Below, in pieces: positions 54,865 through 63,892 of a DNA stretch of 64,000 bases. The stretch's first letter is position 1. Every line of letters begins with the position of its first letter. Below the pieces are notes generated by a model. The model saw only the letters and a list, made by a program, of their open reading frames with translations, did not search any database and was not told the DNA's origin. The DNA is taken from contig NZ_CP036537.1 in assembly GCF_021184025.1 (NCBI RefSeq), forward strand, positions 1,054,001 through 1,118,000, in the 5' to 3' direction. This DNA is from Rhodopseudomonas boonkerdii. GTDB taxonomy: Bacteria > Pseudomonadota > Alphaproteobacteria > Rhizobiales > Xanthobacteraceae. The translations under genes were made by a program, and so were the position numbers.

Positions 54865-56129
54865 GGAGCCACCTCTTTACCGGTGCGGCGCTGGAACAGG
54901 TCGTGGAACACCGGGAAAATCTCGCTGCGGTCGTTGACCTTGCGCATGGAGAGCGGTTCGCCCTCGCTGCGCAGCCGCTGGTACAGCGTCCACAGTGAGG
55001 ATTCCGACATCTCGAACGGGTGGCCGCCGCTTTCGCCGACTTCGAGATAGGCGAAGAACTGCGACACCGGCAGGATCATGTCTTTCAGCAGCACGCCGGT
55101 GCGGTCGCTGTCGGCATAGGAGTTGTCGCCGTCGGAAGCCTGCGCGGCATAGATGTTCCAGTCGGCCGGGCGGAAGCGCGATTGCACGATCTCGTGCATG
55201 GTTTCCAGCGCGCTCGATACCAGCGTGCCGCCGGAGGCCGGCCCATGGAAGAAGGTCTGTTCGTCCACCTCCTCGGCGCGATCGGTGTGACGGATGAAGA
55301 CGATCTCCACCTTCTTGTAGCGCCGCGTCAGGAAGACGTAGAGCAGCATGTAGAAGCGCTTGGCGAGGTCCTTCATATGCTCGGACATGGAACCCGAGAC
55401 GTCCATCAGGCAGAACATGACAGCCTGCGCCACCGGTTTGGGCATGGTCTCGAAGCGGCGATAGCGGATGTCGATGGGATCGATGAACGGAATGCGTTTC
55501 GCCTTCGACTTCAGGCGTTCGATTTCGGCCAGCAAAGCCGGGCGGCGTTCATCGTTGCAATCGTCCAGCTCGGCTTCGAGTTGCGCGATCGTCTCGGGGC
55601 GTGGTCGCTGAAGTGCGACGCGCCGCGCCAGCGCGAGGCGCACGGTCCGCCCGATAGAGATATTCGCGGGTGAGCCCGTTGTCGTATAGCCTGCGCGGCG
55701 CAGGCCTTCGTTTTCGACCTCGGCAAGCTTGCGCTTGGAGAGATCGGGCAGTTCGAGATCGTCGAGAAATATATCGACGAACTCGTCGCGGCTGAGGACG
55801 AAACGAAATGCGTCTTCGCCGTCGCCTTCGCCGGCCCCGTTGCCGCCGCCGCTCTTGGATTGCGGCCGCTGCAGGATATCGCCTTCGACGAATTTCTTGT
55901 TGCCGGGGAGCACGCGGTCGCGCACCCCGCCCTCGCGATGGAAACGTGGCTCATTCATGCCGTCGAGCGGGATCGTGACTTCGCCGCCTTCGAGGACCTC
56001 CTTGATATCGCGGTCCTCGGAGGCTTTCTTCACTGCACCCTGCACCAGAGTCTTCGCGCGCCGTAAAAACCGTTGCCGATTTTCCAGGCTCTTGCCACTC
56101 GGGTTGAGGCGCCGATCGACGATATGCAT
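54861..56129 (-). CDS. YeaH/YhbH-family (DUF444) protein
   Basis: 422 residues from the ATG at 56129 (MHIVDRRLNPSGKSLENRQR). The VWA-like core has FCLMDVSGSMSEHMKDLAKR, with the DxSxS metal site, followed by FIRHTDRAEEVDEQTFFHGP and GGTLVSSALETMHEIVQSRF. It is thought to act with the PrkA kinase in adaptation to nitrogen starvation and stationary phase. Middle gene of the operon: 32 bases after prkA and overlapping spoVR. Confidence 0.95.
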   Translation of the reverse strand: MHIVDRRLNPSGKSLENRQRFLRRAKTLVQGAVKKASEDRDIKEVLEGGEVTIPLDGMNEPRFHREGGVRDRVLPGNKKFVEGDILQRPQSKSGGGNGAGEGDGEDAFRFVLSRDEFVDIFLDDLELPDLSKRKLAEVENEGLRRAGYTTTGSPANISIGRTVRLALARRVALQRPRPETIAQLEAELDDCNDERRPALLAEIERLKSKAKRIPFIDPIDIRYRRFETMPKPVAQAVMFCLMDVSGSMSEHMKDLAKRFYMLLYVFLTRRYKKVEIVFIRHTDRAEEVDEQTFFHGPASGGTLVSSALETMHEIVQSRFRPADWNIYAAQASDGDNSYADSDRTGVLLKDMILPVSQFFAYLEVGESGGHPFEMSESSLWTLYQRLRSEGEPLSMRKVNDRSEIFPVFHDLFQRRTGKEVAP

Positions 56130-56161
56130 GGCCACGTATTTCCTTGCGTCGTTCCTTAAGT

Positions 56162-58105
56162 TCAGCCGGCCTGCTTCACCCGCATGTACCATTCGACGAG
56201 CCGGCGCACCTGGCGTTCGGTGTAGCCGCGCTCGACCATGCGGGCGACGAAGTCGTCATGCTTCTTCTCGGTCTCGCCGTCCTTCTTCGAACCAAACGAG
56301 ATGACCGGGAGAAGGTCCTCGACCTGCGAAAAAATTCGCTTCTCGATGACTTCGCGGATCTTCTCGTAGCTGGTCCAGGTCGGATTCTTGCCGCTGTTAT
56401 GCGCCCGGGAGCGCAGCGAGAACTTGACGACCTCGTTGCGGAAGTCCTTCGGGTTGGCGATCCCGGCGGGCTTCTCGATCTTGCTCAGTTCCTGATTGAG
56501 CAATTCGCGGTCCATCATCTGGCCGGTGTCGGGGTCCTTGAAGTCCTGATCCTCGATCCAGGCGTCGGCATAGTCGACGTAGCGATCGAACAGGTTCTGG
56601 CCGTAATCCGCATATGATTCCAGATATGCCTTCTGGATCTCATGGCCGATGAATTCCGCGTAACGCGGCACCAGTTCCGCCTTGATGAATTCGAGATAAC
56701 GCTTCTCGACTTCATCGGGCAGCTGTTCGCGCCGGATCGCCTGTTCCAGCGTGTACATCAGATGCACGGGATCCGCGCCGACCTCCGACGTGTCGTGATT
56801 GAAGGTCGCGGCGAGGATCTTGAATGCAAACCGCGTCGAGACGCCGTCCATGCCTTCGTCAACACCGGCGGCGTCCTTGTATTCCTGCACGCTGCGCGCC
56901 TTCGGATCGGATTCCTTCAGGCTTTCGCCGTCATAGACCCTCATCTTCGCAAACGTGGTGGAGTTCTCGTGCTTGCGCAGACGCGACATGACCGAGAAGC
57001 GGGCCAGGGTCTCCAGCGTGGCCGGCGCGCAGGGCGCCGTGGCAAGTTCGGAGCCCGAAATCAGCTTCTCGTAGATCTTCTGTTCTTCAGTGACGCGCAG
57101 GCAGTACGGCACCTTGATCACGCAGATGCGGTCGATGAAGGCCTCGTTGTTCTTGTTGGCCTTGAAGCTCTGCCACTCCGATTCGTTGGAGTGGGCGAGG
57201 ATCACGCCCGTGAACGGAATCGCGCCGATGTTCTCGGTGCCGATATAGTTGCCTTCCTGCGTCGCAGTGAGCAGCGGATGCAGCATCTTGATCGGCGCCT
57301 TGAACATTTCGACGAATTCAAGCACGCCCTGGTTGGCGCGGTTGAGCCCGCCGGAATAGGAATAGGCGTCGGGATCGTTCTGCGCATAGGTTTCGAGTTT
57401 GCGGATATCCACCTTGCCGACCAGCGAGGAGATATCCTGGTTGTTCTCGTCGCCCGGTTCGGTCTTGGCGATGCCGATCTGGCGCAGCCGCGACGGCTGG
57501 ATGCGCGCCACACGAAACTGTGAGATATCGCCGCCGAAGGCTTCGAGCCGCTTGTAGCACCACGGTGACATCAGACCGGTGAGGCGACGGCGCGGGATGC
57601 CGTACTTCTCCTCGATCATCGGGCCGAGCTGATCGGGATCGAACAGCGACAACGGGCTCTCGAATACTGGCGAGAGCTCGTCGCCGGCCTTCAGCACATA
57701 GATGGGATGGACTTCCATCAGCTGCTTGAGCCGTTCGGCGAGCGACGACTTGCCGCCGCCGACCGGGCCGAGCAGATAGAGGATCTGCTTGCGTTCTTCG
57801 AGGCCCTGCGCCGCATGGCGGAAGAACGCGACGATGCGCTCGATCGTGTCCTCCATGCCGTGGAAGCCGGCGAATGCAGGATAGGATCGAATCGTCCGGT
57901 TCAAAAAAATACGGCCAAGGCGGGAGTCCTTGGCCGTGTCGATCATTTCAGGCTCACCGATCGCAGCAAGGAGGCGTTCCGCTGCGTTCGCGTATTTCAT
58001 GGGGTCGCCGCGGCAGGACTCCAGATATTCGGACATCGACATGTCCGTCTGGCTCCGGGCTTCGAAGGTTCGAGCGAACGCATTGAACAGAGAATCGTTG
58101 TACAT
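56162..58105 (-). CDS. prkA: PrkA-family serine protein kinase
   Basis: 647 residues. It has an AAA-like N-terminal domain with Walker A in LLGPVGGGKSSLAERLKQLM (about 110-129), preceded by IVAFFRHAAQGLEERKQILY, and a C-terminal PrkA kinase-like domain. FTGVILAHSNESEWQSF and IDRICVIKVPYCLRVTEEQK are family landmarks. The order prkA-yeaH-spoVR on one strand is that of the E. coli yeaGH and ycgB stress set. The 445-base region upstream must hold its promoter, but I could not identify a sigma-54 or EcfG site there. Confidence 0.95.
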   Translation of the reverse strand: MYNDSLFNAFARTFEARSQTDMSMSEYLESCRGDPMKYANAAERLLAAIGEPEMIDTAKDSRLGRIFLNRTIRSYPAFAGFHGMEDTIERIVAFFRHAAQGLEERKQILYLLGPVGGGKSSLAERLKQLMEVHPIYVLKAGDELSPVFESPLSLFDPDQLGPMIEEKYGIPRRRLTGLMSPWCYKRLEAFGGDISQFRVARIQPSRLRQIGIAKTEPGDENNQDISSLVGKVDIRKLETYAQNDPDAYSYSGGLNRANQGVLEFVEMFKAPIKMLHPLLTATQEGNYIGTENIGAIPFTGVILAHSNESEWQSFKANKNNEAFIDRICVIKVPYCLRVTEEQKIYEKLISGSELATAPCAPATLETLARFSVMSRLRKHENSTTFAKMRVYDGESLKESDPKARSVQEYKDAAGVDEGMDGVSTRFAFKILAATFNHDTSEVGADPVHLMYTLEQAIRREQLPDEVEKRYLEFIKAELVPRYAEFIGHEIQKAYLESYADYGQNLFDRYVDYADAWIEDQDFKDPDTGQMMDRELLNQELSKIEKPAGIANPKDFRNEVVKFSLRSRAHNSGKNPTWTSYEKIREVIEKRIFSQVEDLLPVISFGSKKDGETEKKHDDFVARMVERGYTERQVRRLVEWYMRVKQAG

Positions 58106-58551
58106 TGATCCCTCTCTCCTTTGGTCGGTCGGCCGTCCTATTGATCGCGATCCTTTTTTGTGGTAATGGCGCGCGGCTCAAACCTGATCGCGACTCAATA
58201 TCAGCGCTTGGTCTTCAGGACACATCCAGGTCCATTGCAGCGCAATGCGATCTGAGTGCATTTCGCGACTCATATTCGTGCACATGCTTATAAGTTAGGC
58301 CAGATTCGCGCGCTCTCAAGGCCTGTGTGGGCGATTGTCTGTCTCTGTGACTCAACCGCCACAAAATCGTCGCATCTGGAAAATGCTTCTGATGGCGCGC
58401 TAAGGCGCGCAATATCCATCGCGCAATAAAACGTTAATGTGGATGAACGCCGCACGCGCATGCTGCCGGAAAGCGGGGGCCGTTTCCGGATAAGATCATG
58501 CTTCGATGGAGAAAAACGCCAGCGTTCGATTCGCGGAAGGTGCCTCGGACT
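58106..58551. other. Intergenic region upstream of prkA
   Basis: About 445 bases between the prkA start and the DUF1178 gene's stop, both on the minus strand. Presumably holds the prkA promoter and leader. I searched by eye for GG/TTGC-type and GGAAC/CGTT-type promoters on the minus strand and found no good match. No repeat or gene is supported. Confidence 0.5.
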
Positions 58552-59007
58552 CTAGTTCCGGTCGCCCGGCAGCACGGGAATCGGCGTTACCTCGATGCCT
58601 TCATCGATCAGGGAGCGGGCTTCTTCGGGAGAGGCCTCGCCGTAGATCGGACGGTGCTCCTTGTCGCCATAGTGCATGGCGCGCGCCTCGTCGGGAAAGC
58701 CTTCGCCGACATTGTCCGCATGCTTCACGATGTGATCGCGGAGCTCCTTCAGCTTGGCGCGCAGTTCGGCTTCCTGCGGCGCCATCATCAAGGAAGTGCT
58801 GTCCGCAGGTTGCGCGGCTGAGCTGTCCTGCTTCTGATTGCCCTTGCGCCCGAGCTGCGGGGCCATGATGGCCTTCTCGACCTTCGCCGAACCGCACTGG
58901 GGGCAAGTCACCAGCTTGCGCTTCACTTGGGAGTCATAAGCACCCGAACTCTGGAACCAGCTTTCGAAACCGTGACCCTTGTCGCAACGTAGATTGTAGC
59001 GAATCAT
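58552..59007 (-). CDS. DUF1178 zinc-ribbon-like protein
   Basis: 151 residues. N-terminal [20 protein letters not shown] and VTCPQCGSAKVEKAIMAPQL give Cys-x-x-x-His and CxxC pairs of a small zinc ribbon. The C-terminal segment (DNVGEGFPDEARAMHYGDKE, PIYGEASPEEARSLIDEGIE) is the conserved DUF1178 end. Function unknown, widespread in alphaproteobacteria. The ATG overlaps the stop of the nitrilase gene by four bases (59004-59007). Confidence 0.92.
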   Translation of the reverse strand: MIRYNLRCDKGHGFESWFQSSGAYDSQVKRKLVTCPQCGSAKVEKAIMAPQLGRKGNQKQDSSAAQPADSTSLMMAPQEAELRAKLKELRDHIVKHADNVGEGFPDEARAMHYGDKEHRPIYGEASPEEARSLIDEGIEVTPIPVLPGDRN

Positions 59008-59888
59008 TTTGCGTCCCGGACCAGATGCAAGTAGCCCGGTCCGCCTTTGGTATCGCTGACGGCGAAGCGGCGGCCATGCTGCAGCGATGGGACGGCCTTG
59101 CGCGCCTCCGTCACCTTGGCCGGATCGATCTCGGCGACGATGAAGCCGGGGTCGACGCCGTTGGCTTCCGCGATCACCGTGCCCCACGGATCGACGATGA
59201 GCGAGTGGCCGTAAGTGGCGCGCTTGTTCTCGTGCACGCCGCCCTGCGCGGCTGCGAAGACGAAACTGCCATTCTCGATGGCGCGGGCGCGCAGCAACGT
59301 GTGCCAGTGCGCCTCACCGGTCTTCTGCGTGAAGGCGGAAGGGACCGTCAGGAATACGGCGCCGCTCTCGGCCAGCGCGCGATACAGCGACGGGAAGCGG
59401 ACATCGTAGCAGATGGTGAGGCCGATTCGGCCCCACGGAAGATCGGAAATGACGGCTGCCTCACCCGGCTGGTAGTTCGCCGACTCGCGATAGGTCTCAC
59501 CGTTCGGCAGATCGATGTCGAACATGTGGATCTTGTCGTAGGTCGCGATCACGTCGCCGTCCGGTCCGATCAGGAACGAGCGGTTGGCCGCGCGTTCCGG
59601 CGTGGCCTGCACCGCCAACGATCCGATATGCAGATGGATGCCGAGTTCGGCCGCCAGGGCGCGATACGCCTTCAGCGACTCGTCGTCTTCCTGGGTGCGC
59701 AGATGCTCGAACAGGCCGGCGCGGCCCGTCTGCATCATGTTGGTGACTTCGGGGGTCTGCACGTAATCGGCGCCGGCCAGCGCGGCCTCGCGGATCAGAT
59801 GACGTCCCTGTTCGAGGCTGTCGCGCGGCACCAGGCCGGTGCGCATCTGCACCATGGCGGCCACGAAAGTGTGCTTGGCCTCGGTCAT
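59004..59888 (-). CDS. Nitrilase-family carbon-nitrogen hydrolase (Nit1-like)
   Basis: 294 residues with the catalytic triad Glu47 (VQTPEVTNM), Lys119 ([10 protein letters not shown]) and Cys160 ([10 protein letters not shown]). The segment [20 protein letters not shown] is typical of the Nit1/YafV-like group that repairs deaminated glutathione. That fits well with the glutaredoxin gene directly upstream. Other omega-amidase functions are possible. Start codon overlaps the grxC stop (59885-59888). Confidence 0.9.
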   Translation of the reverse strand: MTEAKHTFVAAMVQMRTGLVPRDSLEQGRHLIREAALAGADYVQTPEVTNMMQTGRAGLFEHLRTQEDDESLKAYRALAAELGIHLHIGSLAVQATPERAANRSFLIGPDGDVIATYDKIHMFDIDLPNGETYRESANYQPGEAAVISDLPWGRIGLTICYDVRFPSLYRALAESGAVFLTVPSAFTQKTGEAHWHTLLRARAIENGSFVFAAAQGGVHENKRATYGHSLIVDPWGTVIAEANGVDPGFIVAEIDPAKVTEARKAVPSLQHGRRFAVSDTKGGPGYLHLVRDAK

Positions 59889-60154
59889 GCGGTCGCCCCT
59901 TCGATCATGCCGTCGAGCTTGCCCTCGCGGTCAAGCGCGTAGAGGTCGTCGCAGCCGCCGATGTGCCGGCCGCCGATGAATATCTGCGGGAAGGTCGCAC
60001 CCGGCCGGGTGCGGTCGAACATCGCCTGTCGCAGATCCGGGTCCGTCGCCGTGTCGTAATGCGTGAACTCCGCCTTCTTGCGCTGGAGCAGCGAGATAGC
60101 TGCGCTGCAATAGCCGCAGCCGGGGCGGGTGTAGATTTCGATGGCGGCGGCCAT
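59885..60154 (-). CDS. grxC: Glutaredoxin 3
   Basis: 89 residues, monothiol/dithiol type with the active site CGYC in YTRPGCGYCSAAISLLQRKK, and the GSH-binding FPQIFIGGRHIGGCDDLYAL. It reduces protein disulfides with glutathione. The ATG at 60154 gives the normal length; upstream in-frame sequence is not conserved in composition. Second gene of the comF-grxC-nitrilase-DUF1178 row, each joined by overlap or a short gap. Confidence 0.95.
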   Translation of the reverse strand: MAAAIEIYTRPGCGYCSAAISLLQRKKAEFTHYDTATDPDLRQAMFDRTRPGATFPQIFIGGRHIGGCDDLYALDREGKLDGMIEGATA

Positions 60155-60194
60155 GCCGGGCACTCCGAAGACGTCACAGAATTGTGTCACCGGA

Positions 60195-61004
60195 TTATAT
60201 GGGACTGCCGGCAATCTCGACAACCCGCGCGAATACCAGCAGGTCCACCTGCGCCGCCCTGGCCCGCAGCAGCGCACGGGCACAGGCGTCGGATGTGGCC
60301 CCCGAGGTCAGGACGTCATCGACAAGAACGATCCGGCGGCCCTGGATCTCGTGCCGACGCTCGGGCGGCACCTTGAACGCGCCCTGCACATTGGTCGCGC
60401 GCTGGGCGCGCGACAGGCCGATCTGGTGCTCGGTGGGGCGGACGCGGCGAAGCGCATCGCGCGCCACCGGAACGCCGCTGGCGTGTCCGATGGCCTTCGC
60501 CAGCGCGCCCGACTGGTTGAACCGCCTGCTGAAGGCTCGCCGCCAGTGCAGCGGTACCGGAACCAGGACGTCGGCCTCCGCGAGCAATTCGTGCCCGGCC
60601 CGCGCCATCCAGCGGCCCATGGTCGGGGCGAGGTCGGTTCGATCGTTGTATTTCAGGTGATGAACCAGCGTCCGCGCCACCTCGTCATAGCGTACGGCCG
60701 CGCGGGCGCGGTGATAGGCCGGCGGCGCAGCGATCGCCTGCATGGACAGAATGTCAGGGCCGGGATCGTAGACGAAGGGAATCCCGAGGCGGCTGCAGAA
60801 GGGCGGCGCAATGAAGGACAGCTGGCTCCAGCAAGCCGCGCAGACGCCGTCGCTTGCAACCGGTTCCCGGCAGGCGACGCATTGCAAGGGCAACGCGATG
60901 TCGAGGGCGAGCCGTGCGGATTGCGCGATGGTTTGCCTGCAATAATGAAGCGCACCGCGCAGGCGGGCGGGAAGGGACCTCGGTGCTGTCGCTTCGCTGT
61001 CCAT
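60195..61004 (-). CDS. ComF-family phosphoribosyltransferase-like protein
   Basis: 269 residues. It starts with a four-cysteine zinc finger (PLQCVACREPVASDGVCAAC), continues with a helical region and ends with a type I PRTase fold (VLVPVPLHWRRAFSRRFNQS; the PRPP loop is RIVLVDDVLTSGATSDACAR). In transformable bacteria ComFC helps DNA uptake; in others the role is unclear. In alphaproteobacteria the neighbour grxC is common. It lies 40 bases upstream of grxC on the same strand. Confidence 0.92.
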   Translation of the reverse strand: MDSEATAPRSLPARLRGALHYCRQTIAQSARLALDIALPLQCVACREPVASDGVCAACWSQLSFIAPPFCSRLGIPFVYDPGPDILSMQAIAAPPAYHRARAAVRYDEVARTLVHHLKYNDRTDLAPTMGRWMARAGHELLAEADVLVPVPLHWRRAFSRRFNQSGALAKAIGHASGVPVARDALRRVRPTEHQIGLSRAQRATNVQGAFKVPPERRHEIQGRRIVLVDDVLTSGATSDACARALLRARAAQVDLLVFARVVEIAGSPI

Positions 61005-61047
61005 GGGATGACGCTAAACGTGGCTCTCATTTTGCTCAAGCAGCATT

Positions 61048-61187
61048 CTCCGCCCTCATCCTGAGGAGCCGCGGAGCGGAGTCTCGAAGGATGGCTGTGT
61101 GCTCCGAGTCGGTGAACTCATGGTTCGAGACGGCGCTGTCAGCGGCGCAATTGCGCCGCTAGGCCTCCTCACCATGAGAGGCTGAGT
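61048..61187. repeat. Dispersed element, family B, copy 3
   Basis: Starts CTCCGCCCTCATCCTGAGGA and ends CTCCTCACCATGAGAGGCTG. Shares GTCTCGAAGGATGGCTG and AACTCATGGTTCGAGACGGC with the other copies. Contains an extra inner palindrome GCGGCGCAATTGCGCCGC. It lies between comF and the methyltransferase gene; a GTG at its right border should not be taken as a start. Confidence 0.87.
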
Positions 61188-61229
61188 GTGGGATTGCCCC
61201 TCAAGTCGCCAGAGCGTACCAAGCGCCCC

Positions 61230-62075
61230 ATGAACCAGCCTCACACCGCGCCCGTCCTGTTCGACCGTGCCCTCCTGCGCGTGCGGCAGACGCGTGCGGT
61301 GACGCAGGGGGCGGATACGTTCCTGCTCGATCGCGTGATCGAAGACATGGGTGACCGCCTGCAGGCGGTGTTGCGGCAGTTCAGTAACGGAGCGGATGTC
61401 GCCACGCCGGGCACGGGTTTAGGCGATGCGCTCAAGGGCCGCGTGGCTTCTCTCGCGCATGTCGACGTGCCCGATGACGAAAGCAAGGGTCTCGGCCTCG
61501 CGCCGGCCTCGATCGATCTGGCGGTCTCTGCGCTCGGGCTGCATGTGGTGAACGATCTGCCCGGCGCGATGGCGCAGCTGCGTCACGCGCTGAAGCCGGA
61601 CGGTTTTCTCATCGCGGCGCTGCCCGGCGGCGATACGCTGACGGAGCTGCGGCAATCCTTCGCCGCCGCAGAAGCCGAACTTGAAGGTGGAATCTCGCCG
61701 CGCGTTGCCCCGATGGCCGATCTGCGCGATGTCGGCGGGTTGCTGCAGCGGGCCGGCTTCGCCCTGCCGGTCGTCGATGTCGATAATATCGTGGTGCGCT
61801 ATGACAGCGCCTTCGCGCTGATGCGGGATCTCCGCCGCATGGGCGCGACCAATATTCTGGTCGAGCGTCGCCGCACGCCGCTGCGCCGCGCAACGCTTTT
61901 GCGGATGGCGCAGATCTATGCAGAACGTTTCGCGGACACCGACGGGCGCATTCGCGCGACATTCGACATCATCTGGTTGTCCGGCTGGGTGCCGCATGAA
62001 AGCCAGCAGAAGCCGCTGAAGCCGGGATCGGCGAAAGCGAGCCTGGCGGATGCGGTGAGGGGCGTGAGGAAGTAG
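61230..62075 (+). CDS. SAM-dependent methyltransferase-fold protein, NDUFAF5-like
   Basis: 281 residues from the ATG at 61230. The opening FDRALLRVRQTRAV and the following DTFLLDRVIEDMGDRL match the NDUFAF5/C20orf7 family, whose mitochondrial member hydroxylates an arginine in complex I. The SAM-binding motif I is degenerate: GADVATPGTGLGDA instead of DLGCGTG. The rest is typical (SALGLHVVNDLPGAMAQLRH, LKPDGFLIAALPGGDTLTEL, RDLRRMGATNILVERRRTPL). So the role may be that of NDUFAF5 (inferred). An upstream GTG at 61188 lies in a repeat. Confidence 0.88.
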   Translation: MNQPHTAPVLFDRALLRVRQTRAVTQGADTFLLDRVIEDMGDRLQAVLRQFSNGADVATPGTGLGDALKGRVASLAHVDVPDDESKGLGLAPASIDLAVSALGLHVVNDLPGAMAQLRHALKPDGFLIAALPGGDTLTELRQSFAAAEAELEGGISPRVAPMADLRDVGGLLQRAGFALPVVDVDNIVVRYDSAFALMRDLRRMGATNILVERRRTPLRRATLLRMAQIYAERFADTDGRIRATFDIIWLSGWVPHESQQKPLKPGSAKASLADAVRGVRK

Positions 62076-62085
62076 TGCGGGTTAG

Positions 62086-62484
62086 CTACAATAACCCCGT
62101 CAGATGCGGGATCAGCGGGATATCCGCTGCCGGCATCGGATAGTCGCGCAGCTTGTTGGGCCTCACCCAGGCGAGGTTCTGACCCTCCCTGGAGATGGCC
62201 AGTCCTTCCCAGCGCCGGCAGATGTAGAGCGGCATCAGGAGATGGAAGTCGTCATAGGCGTGGCTGGCGAAGGTCAGCGGCGCGAGGCACGCTTCTTTCA
62301 CTGTAATGCCGAGTTCTTCATGCAGCTCGCGGATCAGCGCCGCCTCCGGTCGCTCGCCAGGCTCGAGCTTGCCGCCGGGAAACTCCCAGAGGCCGGCCAG
62401 CGTCTTGCCCTCCGGCCGCTGTGCAAGCAGCACGCGGCCATCGGCATCGATCAGCGCACAGGCGACGACGAGAACCATTTTCAT
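62086..62484 (-). CDS. MutT-like NUDIX hydrolase (8-oxo-dGTP diphosphatase)
   Basis: 132 residues, the size of MutT. Nudix box is GGKLEPGERPEAALIREL plus HEELGI, complete, and it is preceded by RPEGKTLAGLWEFPG as in MutT. It would hydrolyse 8-oxo-dGTP and prevent A:T to C:G mutations. Close convergent spacing to the methyltransferase gene (10 bases). In many alphaproteobacteria it lies beside argJ, as here. Confidence 0.92.
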   Translation of the reverse strand: MKMVLVVACALIDADGRVLLAQRPEGKTLAGLWEFPGGKLEPGERPEAALIRELHEELGITVKEACLAPLTFASHAYDDFHLLMPLYICRRWEGLAISREGQNLAWVRPNKLRDYPMPAADIPLIPHLTGLL

Positions 62485-62521
62485 GGTGCGACTCCGCTCA
62501 CAAGGCTGCCGCTCTCTCCAC

Positions 62522-62623
62522 TGTCATGCTCCGCGAAAGCGGGGCATCCAGTAGACACCGGCGCCGATGCATAAACGGAGCCGACGTCGTTGACTGGATC
62601 GCCCGCATTCGCGGGCGATGACA
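62522..62623. repeat. Dispersed palindrome, family A, complete copy 3
   Basis: Clearest copy. Left arm TGTCATGCTCCGCGAAAGCG, GGGCATCCAGTAGACACCGG; right arm TTGACTGGATCGCCCGC-ATTC-GCGGGCGATGACA. The arms are inverted copies and each forms a hairpin. It sits between argJ and the MutT-like gene. Confidence 0.87.
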
Positions 62624-62644
62624 TGAGAGAATGTGAGCAGGGCA

Positions 62645-63892
62645 TCACGACCGGTAGTCGCCGTTGATGGCGACATATTCCTTGGTGAGGTCGCAGGTCA
62701 GCACGCGATCGCGGCCCTTGCCGAGGCCGAGGGCGACCTTGATCTGCACCTTCTGCGCCTTCATCGCTTCGGACACTTCCTTCTCGTCATAGGACGGATC
62801 GCGGGCGCCGAGCTTGGCGACGCGGATGCCGTTGAAGGAGATCGACAGCTTGTCGCGATTGGCCGGCTCGCCGGCCTTGCCGACGGCCATCACCACGCGG
62901 CCCCAATTGGCGTCCTCACCGGCAATCGCCGTCTTCACCAGCGGCGAATTGGCGATCGACATGGCAATTTTTCGCGCGGACGCCTTGGTGGTTGCGCCTT
63001 CGACCACGACTTCGACGAGCTTGCGCGCGCCTTCGCCGTCACGCGCCACCTGCTCGGCGAGATCGTTGAGGATCGCGTGCAGCGCCTTCACGAAGGCCTT
63101 GAGTCTGACGTCGCTGGCCTTGGTGATCTTCGGGGCGCCCTGCGCCGCCGCAGCGCCGGTGGCGAACATCAGCAGCGTATCGGAGGTCGAAGTGTCGCCG
63201 TCGATGGTCACGGCGTTGAACGAGTCGGCGACGCCGGCCTTCAGAAGCGCCTGCAGCGCCGGCGCCGAGATCGGTGCGTCAGTGAAGATGAAGGACAGCA
63301 TCGTCGCCATATCGGGGGCGATCATGCCAGCACCCTTCGCCATGCCGTTGATGGTCACCGTGGCCTTGCCGAGCTTCACCTTGGCGGTGGCGACCTTCGG
63401 GAAGGTGTCGGTGGTCATGATCGCCTTGGCGGCCTCGAGCCAGCCATCCGGGGTCGCCGTCTCGTACAGCTTGTCGAGTACACCGTTGAACTTGGTGGCG
63501 TCGAGCGGCTCGCCGATCACGCCGGTAGAAGCGAGGAAGATCTCGTTCGGCTTGCAGCCGACGGCCTTCGCCGCGATGTCGCCGGTGAGCTTGGTCGAGG
63601 CCTTGCCGGTCTTGCCGGTGAAGGCGTTGGCGTTGCCGGAATTCACCACCAGCGCCTGTGCCTTGCCGCCCTTCAGCACCGCGCGACACCACTCCACCGG
63701 CGCCGAAGGGCACTTCGATGTGGTGAACACACCAGCCGCCGTGGTGCCCTTGTCCATGACCGCGAGCAGCACATCCGTGCGGCCCTTGTAGCGGATGCCG
63801 GCGGCAGCGGTACCGAGGCGAACGCCCGCGATTTCAGGCATGTCCGGAACGTGGGCGGGGGCAAGGGGCGAAACGGGAGACGGTTTGGCCAT
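62645..63892 (-). CDS. argJ: Bifunctional glutamate N-acetyltransferase / amino-acid acetyltransferase
   Basis: 415 residues. ArgJ moves the acetyl group from N-acetylornithine to glutamate and can also use acetyl-CoA, in arginine synthesis. It is an Ntn-like enzyme that cuts itself at a conserved Thr, here Thr197 in [14 protein letters not shown]. Other family blocks are [35 protein letters not shown] and [20 protein letters not shown], with the C-terminal NGDYRS. Upstream bases 63893-64000 hold no further gene. Confidence 0.97.
   Translation of the reverse strand: MAKPSPVSPLAPAHVPDMPEIAGVRLGTAAAGIRYKGRTDVLLAVMDKGTTAAGVFTTSKCPSAPVEWCRAVLKGGKAQALVVNSGNANAFTGKTGKASTKLTGDIAAKAVGCKPNEIFLASTGVIGEPLDATKFNGVLDKLYETATPDGWLEAAKAIMTTDTFPKVATAKVKLGKATVTINGMAKGAGMIAPDMATMLSFIFTDAPISAPALQALLKAGVADSFNAVTIDGDTSTSDTLLMFATGAAAAQGAPKITKASDVRLKAFVKALHAILNDLAEQVARDGEGARKLVEVVVEGATTKASARKIAMSIANSPLVKTAIAGEDANWGRVVMAVGKAGEPANRDKLSISFNGIRVAKLGARDPSYDEKEVSEAMKAQKVQIKVALGLGKGRDRVLTCDLTKEYVAINGDYRS

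Noticed and set aside
53341..55050. 569-codon plus-strand frame
   Set aside because: Antisense to spoVR and yeaH, whose protein families are certain.
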